NCBI GenBank assembly: GCA_008364785.1
Contig: VTTJ01000016.1
Coordinates: 1 to 43,396 of the forward strand
Direction: 5' to 3'
Length of the DNA: 43,396 bases
Source of the DNA: Bacillus sp. BGMRC 2118
Lineage (GTDB): Bacteria > Bacillota > Bacilli > Bacillales > SA4
The notes beneath the pieces were generated by a model. That model had not been told where the DNA came from and searched no databases. It saw nothing but the letters and a program-made list of their open reading frames with translations. Position numbers and translations under genes: made by a program. Shown here piece after piece: positions 24,999 to 31,627 of the stretch (its first letter is position 1; every line of letters begins with the position of its first letter).

Positions 24999-26393
24999 TC
25001 ATCCATATTTCCGCAACTCAGAATAGAGGATTTTACCAAAACGATTACGTGGGAATTCTTTAATCTTCATAATCTTAAAGCCTTTTATGTTTAATTTTTC
25101 CTTGATTAAATTTTTAATTTGGACAGAATCTTCTTTTAATGTGTAAATATACATTTGGTCATCTATCCCATCGCAGATACAATCATGGCCATTCTCATTT
25201 AAAAATCCTTCAACTTCATCAAGGCTAACACGGTTGCCATAAAGTTTAATCATTCTTTTGATTCGGCCAGATATAAAAAAATACCCATCCTGATCATAGT
25301 AAGCCATATCACCTGTATGCAAAATACCGTTGTTCTCATCTTTTTTTGAAAGGTCGAATAACGACTCAGCATACCCTAAAGAAACATTTGCTCCTTTGTA
25401 TATCAATTCGCCCAAAACGTTGGGTGCAGTTATTTTGTTACCATTGCTATCTTGGAGATAAAGTTCACCACCTGGAATGGCAATACCAATACTTCCGACT
25501 TTTTCAAGGTTTTTTTCACATGGTAAATAGGTCATACGCGCTGTTGCTTCAGTTTGACCATACATGGTGAAAAATTGAATCCCTTTCTGTTTACAAACTT
25601 TAGCAAATTTAGCCGATAGGGTAGAGCTTAATTTTCCACCTGCTTGAGTTAGTTTTTTTAAACTCGGAAGTTGCAGCTCTTCAAACTTCAGCCTATCAAG
25701 CATCTCGTACACGAAAGGAACTCCTCCAAAAGTTGTTACTCTTTGCTCTCTACATAAGTCCCAAAACTCTTTTTTTATGATAGATTCATTGGTTAAAATT
25801 ATTGTAGCCCCGCATATGAAATGACTATTGATGATAGATAGGCCATAGGAGTAATTCATCGGAAGTGTTGTTATAGGTTTATCGTCTGCCTTGATTTCAA
25901 GGTACGATGCTATTGATTCTGCGTTTTTGAAAATATTTTCATAACTTAAACGAACGAATTTGGGGCTCCCAGTACTTCCAGAGGTTGTTAAAAGGAGAGC
26001 TAGATGTTCGTGAAGATCATGTTGGAAAAATGTCGGACATCTATATAATGAGTAATCTCCATACACAAATGAACTATCCATTATTTTTGATAGGTCTTGA
26101 TGTTCACTACTTGCCCAAATGTATGTAGGCTTATAAAGGTTAATCAATCTGCGCAACTGATCCATATGGATGGATGCATCCAAAAGTACAGGTACAACAC
26201 CACCTCTAATAAAGCCCACATAGCCAAATAAAGACTCTTTATTATTTGAGCATAAACAAAAAACGAGCGTTCTTTCACCTACTTCACCACAGATAGCATC
26301 AGCAATCTCTACCATTTCAGAGTAAGAATATTTGCGTTCAGCATATACTGCGGTTCGGTTCCCAAACTCCTCCATTTTTTTGAAACTATTCAT
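24999..26393 (-). CDS. AMP-dependent ligase (adenylation enzyme) of the cassette
   Basis: 464 residues of the ANL superfamily. Core motifs: A3 TTSGSTGSPKF near residue 135, A5 MYGQTEATARM, A7 HTGDMAYYDQDGYFFISGR, A8 KRMIKLYGNRVSLDEVE and A10 RNRFGKILY with the catalytic Lys near residue 454. It should adenylate a carboxylic acid and load it on the neighbouring carrier protein. Not a clear DltA: the A10 and A3 motifs are nearer to aryl/acyl ligases than to D-alanine ligases, so the acid may not be D-alanine. It is shorter than usual at the N-terminus. The start overlaps the carrier gene by 8 bases; GGAGTGG precedes the ATG. Confidence 0.87.
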   Translation of the reverse strand: MNSFKKMEEFGNRTAVYAERKYSYSEMVEIADAICGEVGERTLVFCLCSNNKESLFGYVGFIRGGVVPVLLDASIHMDQLRRLINLYKPTYIWASSEHQDLSKIMDSSFVYGDYSLYRCPTFFQHDLHEHLALLLTTSGSTGSPKFVRLSYENIFKNAESIASYLEIKADDKPITTLPMNYSYGLSIINSHFICGATIILTNESIIKKEFWDLCREQRVTTFGGVPFVYEMLDRLKFEELQLPSLKKLTQAGGKLSSTLSAKFAKVCKQKGIQFFTMYGQTEATARMTYLPCEKNLEKVGSIGIAIPGGELYLQDSNGNKITAPNVLGELIYKGANVSLGYAESLFDLSKKDENNGILHTGDMAYYDQDGYFFISGRIKRMIKLYGNRVSLDEVEGFLNENGHDCICDGIDDQMYIYTLKEDSVQIKNLIKEKLNIKGFKIMKIKEFPRNRFGKILYSELRKYG

Positions 26394-26634
26394 TAATAAA
26401 GTCCACTCCTAAGCGTTCCAATAGCTCAATTCCTGACTGGTAAGAGTTGAACTCTGTAATCCATTCTGAATCTATGAAAACATCAAAAACATCCTCAATC
26501 TCAGAAATGAGTGCCATATGTCCAATTGAATCCCATTCACTTGTTTTTCCAAGAGCTAATTCTTCATTAACATCATCTTCTTCTATATCCAGCACATTGA
26601 TAAATGCTTTTTTATATTTTTCAATATTTCTCAT
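26386..26634 (-). CDS. Acyl (peptidyl) carrier protein
   Basis: 82 residues, acidic, one PP-binding domain. The phosphopantetheine attachment site is Ser36 in SEWDSIGHMALI. The frame is open from a TTG at 26652, but the ribosome site AAAGGGTG points to the ATG at 26634, which gives a normal carrier length. First gene of the cassette carrier-ligase-MBOAT-SGNH. The WDSxxHM variant is usual in carriers dedicated to secondary metabolites or surface modifications rather than in fatty acid ACP (DSL). Confidence 0.88.
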   Translation of the reverse strand: MRNIEKYKKAFINVLDIEEDDVNEELALGKTSEWDSIGHMALISEIEDVFDVFIDSEWITEFNSYQSGIELLERLGVDFINE

Positions 26635-26737
26635 TCTTTTACACCCTTTCAATAATTTACTGCCTATAGTACTGAAAAAAGCATTCTAACTCGAAGAAAA
26701 AAACTATTCGAGACAGCACTTATTACACAACTTCATT

Positions 26738-26756
26738 GATAATAATTATCATTTTC
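26738..26756 (-). promoter_or_regulatory. Fur box upstream of the carrier/ligase/MBOAT/SGNH cassette
   Basis: GATAATAATTATCATTTTC (plus-strand reading) matches 16 of 19 positions of the Fur consensus. It directly follows the -10 hexamer of the only promoter found for the cassette, about 100 bases before the carrier gene start. Confidence 0.85.
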
Positions 26757-26763
26757 ATATATG

Positions 26764-26793
26764 ATTCTAGCATATTATTTTTAAAATGGTCAA
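26764..26793 (-). promoter_or_regulatory. SigA promoter of the cassette
   Basis: Minus-strand TTGACC (26788-26793), 18-base spacer, TAGAAT (26764-26769) with TGC just before it (extended -10). Start expected near 26757, at the edge of the Fur box. The leader that follows contains an inverted pair CTCGAA/TTCGAG (26691-26713) of unknown role. Confidence 0.75.
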
Positions 26794-26819
26794 TAACTCC
26801 CGTAGCCTTTCTTAGATGG

Positions 26820-26989
26820 TTATTATATACAAATGGTAGAAGATAACAAGATCGGACTTGCTCAGCTCTCAACAAATAAAAATGAAAATTTCTCGGTGTT
26901 TGAAACGTGACATATCTTAGATATTATTGACAAGCTAAACAAGAGCTTCTCCGATTCAAAACGAAAATTGGATGAACCCTTCATAAAAT
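26820..26989. other. Non-coding remnant DNA
   Basis: Between the cassette promoter and the integrase remnants. Frames are broken by many stops; no feature recognised. Confidence 0.4.
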
Positions 26990-27199
26990 CTTACATCGAC
27001 TGATCAATTGAATCAAAGTAATAAAAATGGTAATACAGGAATCCATTACTGTTTTTTTTGCCCCTCCAACAATCAAATAGAAGCAATTTCCATTGGAAAT
27101 AATGAACTTTTAGAAATTGAATGTTAAAAATGCAGCGAATTTGCAATAGAGTGGCTCCTATCTACATTGAATCAAAGAAGTAACGCTAGGATCTATTAG
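26990..27199 (+). pseudogene. Remnant of a zinc-ribbon-like small protein
   Basis: A plus-strand frame reads NKNGNTGIHYCFFCPSNNQI and on to ELLEIEC, a stop (TAA at 27125-27127), then KCSEFAIEWLL. Reading through the stop gives a Cys-x2-Cys ... Cys-x2-Cys pair, as in a zinc ribbon. No start is seen. It adjoins the integrase remnant and is probably part of the same decayed mobile element. Confidence 0.4.
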
Positions 27200-27961
27200 A
27201 GTTTGTCTCCATGAGGATTAACCAATTGTTCCCCTACTTGGCTCAAATAAAATTAAGAGATATCACAAGAGCTTTAAACGGTCTATGAACCGTGGTTATT
27301 CTGACTGTGCTTGGGAGGGAATTCATCATACAGGGAGAATGATTTTTCTAAGTCACTAGAACTGAAGCTAATTAAGAAAAACCTACTGAAAATACTTATC
27401 TGATAAAGGTTTAGCTGGAGAATCGGGTTGGAGAATTAGTTGCTCTCAAGTGGAAGGATATAGACTTCTTATACCAATCGATAAGTTTACCACCGTATTA
27501 TTCCAAAAATAACAATACCGTGGTATATTCTTAGTCACACCCATGACCCGAAAATCAAGACGGAAAGTATAAGTAGATGAAGATGTAATCAAAGCATTGA
27601 ATGGTTAAAAGGAGCTCTCAAACAAGTAAGAAGGAGATTAAGTGACGATTATTACAAAAGGTATTTTATATTTGCTAAGACGGAGAGACAATTCGGTTAT
27701 CCCATCGTGATTAAAAATGTGAGAGACCGAATGAAAAGGCTACTTAGAATAGCTGGCCTAAATGAAGAATTAACACCACATAGCTTAAGGCATACACACA
27801 CCTCCCTACTTGCCGAAGCCAATGTGTCACTCGAACAAATCATGGATCGGCTCGGTCATACTGATGACCAAATTACAAAGAATGTTTATCTCCACGTTAC
27901 GAAAGAAATGAAAAAAGAAGCCTCTCAAAAGTTCAGTGAACTCATGAGAAGCCTCCGTTAA
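27200..27961 (+). pseudogene. int: Decayed tyrosine recombinase (phage/ICE integrase)
   Basis: Pieces of an integrase in order but in shifting frames: PYLAQIKLRDITRALNGL (core-binding domain, near 27230), EGIHHTGRMIF (near 27310), ELKLIKKN, GELVALKWKDIDF-like (near 27430), then an open 84-codon C-terminal part (27707-27961) with HSLRHTHTSLLAEANVS, DRLGHTD and the catalytic Tyr in KNVYLHVTKEM. The arm of the family is that of Bacillus phages and ICEBs1-like elements. Several stops and frameshifts break it, so it is not functional. Its 3' end points at the 3' end of groEL, suggesting an old insertion there. Confidence 0.88.
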
Positions 27962-27970
27962 TTTACCTCA

Positions 27971-27992
27971 ATGTTAGCAAAATGTTAGCAAA
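27971..27992 (+). repeat. Tandem 11 bp repeats, possible integrase arm sites
   Basis: ATGTTAGCAAA occurs twice in immediate succession just after the integrase stop. Short direct repeats in this position are common in the attachment region of integrative elements, where they serve as arm-type sites. That role is inferred. Confidence 0.5.
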
Positions 27993-28044
27993 CCACTCTC
28001 ACCTTACCAACAAACCCAGTCATATCAAGGGTTCGAGGGGCAGA

Positions 28045-29673
28045 TTACATCATGCCGCCCATTCCACCCATGCCGCCCATGTCTGGCATTGCAGGAGCAT
28101 TCTTTTCAGGTAGGTCAGCTACGACCGCTTCAGTTGTTAAGAACATAGCTGAAACAGATGCAGCGTTTTGTAATGCTGAACGTGTAACCTTAGTTGGGTC
28201 AACGATACCAGCGTCAAACATGTTTACCCACTCGCCAGTTGCAGCGTTGTAACCTACGCCAACTTCTTCACGCTTTAGGCGTTCAACGATAACAGATCCT
28301 TCAAGACCTGCGTTGTGTGCGATTTGACGAACTGGTTCTTCAAGGGCACGAAGCACGATGTTGATACCAGTTTGTACGTCACCTTCAGCTTGAAGTGAAG
28401 CAACTTTGTTGTATACGTTCACTAGTGCAGTACCACCACCAGATACGATACCTTCTTCAACTGCTGCACGAGTTGAGTTCAATGCGTCTTCAATACGTAG
28501 CTTACGCTCTTTAAGCTCAGTTTCAGTAGCAGCACCAACTTTAATAACTGCCACTCCACCAGCAAGCTTCGCTAAACGCTCTTGTAATTTTTCTTTATCA
28601 AATTCAGAAGTTGTTTCTTCTACTTGTGCACGGATTTGCTTCACGCGAGCTGCTATGTTAGCAGAATCTCCGTTACCTTCTACGATTGTTGTGTTTTCTT
28701 TTGTTACAACAACTTTAGAAGCGCGACCTAATTGAGTAATGTTAGCAGACTTAAGGTCTAACCCTAGGTCTTCAGTAATTACTTCACCACCAGTTAGAAC
28801 AGCGATGTCTTCAAGCATAGCTTTACGACGGTCACCGAATCCTGGAGCTTTAACAGCTACTGCATTGAATGTTCCACGAAGCTTGTTCACAACTAGAGTT
28901 GCTAATGCTTCACCTTCAACATCCTCAGCAACGATTAATAGTGGCTTACCTTGTTGTACCACTTGCTCAAGAACTGGTAGGATTTCTTGAATGTTTGCAA
29001 TCTTCTTATCTGTGATTAAGATATATGGATTGTCTAGAACAGCTTCCATCTTATCAGAATCTGTTACCATGTATGGAGATGCATATCCACGGTCGAATTG
29101 CATACCTTCTACTACTTCAAGCTCAGTAGTGAAACCTTTAGATTCTTCGATTGTGATAACTCCGTCGTTACCAACGCGCTCCATTGCTTCTGCAATTAGT
29201 TGACCAACTTCATTGTCAGCAGCGGAAATTGCAGCAACTTGAGCGATAGAAGACTTTCCTTCAATCGGCTTAGAAATTGCCTTTAATTCTTCAATTGCAG
29301 TTAAAACTGCCTGTTCCATACCTTTACGTACTCCAACTGGGTTAGCACCAGCTGTTACGTTCTTTAATCCTTCACGGATCATCGCTTGAGCTAGAACAGT
29401 AGCTGTTGTTGTACCGTCACCCGCAACATCGTTTGTTTTGCTAGCAACTTCAGCAACTAATTTAGCACCCATGTTTTCGAATGCATCTTCTAGTTCGATT
29501 TCTTTTGCAATGGTAACACCGTCATTTGTGATAAGCGGTGAACCGAACTTCTTCTCAAGAACAACGTTACGTCCTTTTGGTCCAAGAGTTACTTTTACAG
29601 CATCTGCAAGTGTATCTACACCACGTAGCATTGAGCGACGTGCTTCTTCACTAAACTTAATTTCTTTAGCCAT
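28045..29673 (-). CDS. groEL: 60 kDa chaperonin GroEL
   Basis: 542 residues, full length. Features: VTLGPKGRNVVLEKKFG near the N-terminus, the ATP-binding DGTTTATVLAQAMI, the apical domain, AAVEEGIVSGGGTAL, and the C-terminal GGMGGMGGMM tail. With GroES it folds cytosolic proteins. It follows groES by about 80 bases and is transcribed from the CIRCE-controlled promoter. No terminator is visible directly after its stop: the sequence there is the attachment region of the decayed integrase, so the native terminator may have been displaced. Confidence 0.99.
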   Translation of the reverse strand: MAKEIKFSEEARRSMLRGVDTLADAVKVTLGPKGRNVVLEKKFGSPLITNDGVTIAKEIELEDAFENMGAKLVAEVASKTNDVAGDGTTTATVLAQAMIREGLKNVTAGANPVGVRKGMEQAVLTAIEELKAISKPIEGKSSIAQVAAISAADNEVGQLIAEAMERVGNDGVITIEESKGFTTELEVVEGMQFDRGYASPYMVTDSDKMEAVLDNPYILITDKKIANIQEILPVLEQVVQQGKPLLIVAEDVEGEALATLVVNKLRGTFNAVAVKAPGFGDRRKAMLEDIAVLTGGEVITEDLGLDLKSANITQLGRASKVVVTKENTTIVEGNGDSANIAARVKQIRAQVEETTSEFDKEKLQERLAKLAGGVAVIKVGAATETELKERKLRIEDALNSTRAAVEEGIVSGGGTALVNVYNKVASLQAEGDVQTGINIVLRALEEPVRQIAHNAGLEGSVIVERLKREEVGVGYNAATGEWVNMFDAGIVDPTKVTRSALQNAASVSAMFLTTEAVVADLPEKNAPAMPDMGGMGGMGGMM

Positions 29674-29752
29674 GTTTCGTTACCTCCCTATGTTTTGAAA
29701 AAATAAGTATACAAGCTAGTAGACAATATTGTCCTATTATTCTAAGTATTGA

Positions 29753-30037
29753 TTAGCCGATAACAGCTAAAATGTCATTTTCACGAAGAACTAAATATTC
29801 AGTACCTTCATACTTCACTTCAGTACCAGCATATTTTGAGAAGATGATGCGATCCCCAACTGATACTTCTAGTGCTACACGCTCACCGTTTTCTAGCACA
29901 CGTCCAGTTCCTACTGCTACTACTTTACCTTCCTGAGGCTTTTCCTTAGCAGAATCAGGTAATACGATACCGCTAGCAGTTTTTTCTTCAGACTCAACAA
30001 GCTCAATAATAACGCGATCTCCTAATGGCTTAATCAT
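29753..30037 (-). CDS. groES: 10 kDa co-chaperonin GroES
   Basis: 94 residues from the ATG at 30037 (MIKPLGDRVIIELVESEEKT), preceded by GGAGG at the right distance. An upstream in-frame start at 30082 would add 15 residues that other GroES proteins lack, so I reject it. Family marks are the mobile loop ETEEKTASGIVLP-like EEKTASGIVLPDSA and the C-terminal EGTEYLVLRENDILAVIG. Forms the lid of GroEL. First gene of the groESL operon. Confidence 0.98.
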   Translation of the reverse strand: MIKPLGDRVIIELVESEEKTASGIVLPDSAKEKPQEGKVVAVGTGRVLENGERVALEVSVGDRIIFSKYAGTEVKYEGTEYLVLRENDILAVIG

Positions 30038-30075
30038 GAGACCTACCTCCTCTAATACTGTTAGTTTTTTACTTA

Positions 30076-30102
30076 TTAGCACTCGAACTCATCGAGTGCT
30101 AA
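30076..30102 (-). promoter_or_regulatory. CIRCE operator (HrcA binding site)
   Basis: Perfect TTAGCACTC-N9-GAGTGCTAA. HrcA bound here represses groESL at normal temperature; GroEL titration of HrcA is the known feedback. It lies just downstream of the -10 hexamer. Confidence 0.98.
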
Positions 30103-30109
30103 CACAGTT

Positions 30110-30141
30110 ATTATATTAAATAATCTTACTCACGAATGCAA
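30110..30141 (-). promoter_or_regulatory. SigA promoter of groESL
   Basis: Minus-strand TTGCAT (30136-30141), 17-base spacer, TAATAT (30113-30118); a TATAAT at 30110-30115 overlaps it and may be the actual -10 with a longer spacer. Confidence 0.7.
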
Positions 30142-30293
30142 GTATAAACTATTCAATTTCTCAAAAAAAATTTCTAGTAATATCCATTGTGACAAAAAGC
30201 ATACTCTTCCATTTTATCATTTCTACTATAATTTATACCTATTACATACAATAAACAAAAAGGGACAAATTCTACATGTAGTAGTTATCATTA

Positions 30294-30320
30294 TTGTAAA
30301 GAATCTTTATATGATACAAT
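30294..30320 (+). promoter_or_regulatory. Possible promoter of ydiL
   Basis: TTGTAA (30294-30299), 15-base spacer, TACAAT (30315-30320) preceded by TGA (extended -10). The spacer is short, but the extended -10 could compensate. Confidence 0.5.
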
Positions 30321-30364
30321 ACGTGTGGGCCAAGTAAATGCAAAGGGAAAAGGAGAATAAGAAA

Positions 30365-31072
30365 TTGGAGAAACGTCATTGGTATGTAGTGTTAACCTAT
30401 GTAATTATGCAATTCTCAACCATTCTAGGTGTACCTTTATTTTATCACCTTGGAATACAGCCAAAAGAAGTAGCACTTGCTTATTGGCTCATTTTTAGCT
30501 TTTTATTAGCATTGATTATTGTTTTAGTTTTAATGAGAAAAGACATGTTGCCCGATCAATTGAGAGATGATCGCAGCCCATTACCAATAGCTCTTCTCTG
30601 GTCAGTGTTTGGGGTATTCTTAGCACTTGTTGCACAATCGATAGCAGGAATACTTGAGAATAAACTTTTTGGGATTGAACCAGGCTCTGAAAACACAGAA
30701 TTCCTTGTTGAAATCGCGACTGTTACCCCGCTATTTATCATTGTAACCTCGATTATAGGACCGATTCTTGAAGAAGTGATTTTCCGGAAAATTTTATTCG
30801 GATCTTTATATAAACGTTTTAACTTTATTATTGCAGCAATTATTAGCTCTATTATTTTTGCAATTGTACATATGGATTTCACACATATTCTTATATATAC
30901 TGCAATGGGATTCACATTCGCCTATCTTTATGTTAAAACAAAACGAATTATCGTTCCGATTATTGCACATGTTTCCATGAATACATTTGTTGTATTAGTT
31001 CAGTTAGTATTTAAAGACGATATTGAAAGATACCAGCAGCAAGTAGAAACGATGCAATTTATTTTCTTTTAA
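30365..31072 (+). CDS. ydiL: CPBP-family intramembrane metalloprotease (YdiL)
   Basis: About 235 residues, eight hydrophobic segments. The CPBP (Abi/CAAX) motifs are present: EEVIFRKILFGSL (EExxxR), AIVHMDFTHIL (FxxxH type) and AHVSMNTFVV (HxxxN). Such proteins are membrane-embedded glutamic proteases or prenyl-protein processing enzymes; the substrate is unknown. An ATG at 30338 opens the frame, but AAAAGGAGA lies seven bases before the TTG at 30365 and inside the upstream extension, so TTG is the better start. Divergent from groES and next to ydiK, as in B. subtilis. Confidence 0.9.
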   Translation: MEKRHWYVVLTYVIMQFSTILGVPLFYHLGIQPKEVALAYWLIFSFLLALIIVLVLMRKDMLPDQLRDDRSPLPIALLWSVFGVFLALVAQSIAGILENKLFGIEPGSENTEFLVEIATVTPLFIIVTSIIGPILEEVIFRKILFGSLYKRFNFIIAAIISSIIFAIVHMDFTHILIYTAMGFTFAYLYVKTKRIIVPIIAHVSMNTFVVLVQLVFKDDIERYQQQVETMQFIFF

Positions 31073-31076
31073 TTTG

Positions 31077-31260
31077 GCTGTTTTCGTATAGATTGTTGCT
31101 TTCTCTAACAATCCCAAAAGTCGGATTTTTACTTTAGTATCTAGACCCTTCTATACATAACGAGAGTTGCTCTTTTCTAATCCCACCTCTTTTTGCTTCT
31201 TAAACTGGTTGTACACACAGAGTAAGTGTACGAAAAGCAATTAAGTTTAGAAAAAGAGCC
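31077..31260. repeat. Dispersed structured intergenic repeat, copy 2
   Basis: About 184 bases matching 14064-14245 in the same orientation. Inverted pairs: GATTGTT/AACAATC (31091-31112), AATCC/GGATT, and GTACAC/GTGTAC towards the right end, where copy 1 has TTGTAC/GTACAA. It sits between ydiL and ydiK, which are separated by far fewer bases in a typical arrangement, so it looks inserted. No open frame. Confidence 0.85.
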
Positions 31261-31300
31261 TTTAATTTTACCAGTATTCATATTTGGAGGTTTTAGCATC

Positions 31301-31510
31301 ATGCGTACTTCACCATTTCTAATGGGGCTATTATACTTTGGCATGGGGGCTGTCTTTGTAGTACTAGCTATTCAAAGCGCTCAAGTTGATATGTGGAGCT
31401 TCTCAACAATTATTTTAATGATTGTTGCCACATTCGATATTGGCGTCGGTGTCAGAATGTTTTTGTTACATAATAGAATAAAGAAGATGAAGAATAAAAA
31501 CTCCAAATAG
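31301..31510 (+). CDS. ydiK: YdiK-like small membrane protein
   Basis: 69 residues with two membrane segments (FLMGLLYFGMGAVFVVLAI and IILMIVATFDIGVGVRMFLL) and a lysine-rich C-terminal tail. It is DUF4305-like, function unknown. An in-frame GTG at 31226 lies inside the dispersed repeat and would add 25 unrelated residues; GGAGG before the ATG at 31301 decides the start. The position after ydiL matches B. subtilis ydiK. Confidence 0.87.
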   Translation: MRTSPFLMGLLYFGMGAVFVVLAIQSAQVDMWSFSTIILMIVATFDIGVGVRMFLLHNRIKKMKNKNSK

Positions 31511-31527
31511 ATTTTGGAGTTTTTTTT
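31497..31527 (+). terminator. Terminator after ydiK
   Basis: AAAACTCCAAA, short loop, TTTTGGAGTTTT followed by a T run. It overlaps the last codons and stop of ydiK. Confidence 0.9.
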
Positions 31528-31563
31528 ATTTAGATATCCAAATATTACATATAATCCAATCCT

Positions 31564-31589
31564 TCAAGTAATAGATAAACAGTCGATAT
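31564..31589 (+). promoter_or_regulatory. Probable SigD (flagellar/chemotaxis) promoter
   Basis: TCAA (31564-31567), 14-base spacer, GTCGATAT (31582-31589), one mismatch in each box from the SigD consensus TAAA-N14-16-GCCGATAT. It lies 38 bases before a chemoreceptor gene, the expected client of SigD. Confidence 0.65.
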
Positions 31590-31627
31590 AAAGACGAGTT
31601 ATATATACTACTTAGAGGAGTGAAATA

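Noticed and set aside
24999..26634. Carrier plus ligase as petrobactin-type asbD/asbC
   Set aside because: The AsbA/AsbB synthetases and AsbF dehydratase are missing, and the neighbours are MBOAT and SGNH proteins, which point to surface acylation.
22369..26634. Canonical dltABCD operon
   Set aside because: Gene order differs, the SGNH protein is too short for DltD, the ligase motifs do not look like DltA, and no DltX is present.
28020..28044. GGGTTCGAG near the groEL stop as a tRNA T-loop
   Set aside because: No acceptor, anticodon or D arm can be folded around it.
28406..29203. Plus-strand open frames opposite groEL
   Set aside because: They arise from the codon usage of groEL on the other strand; no ribosome sites or families.
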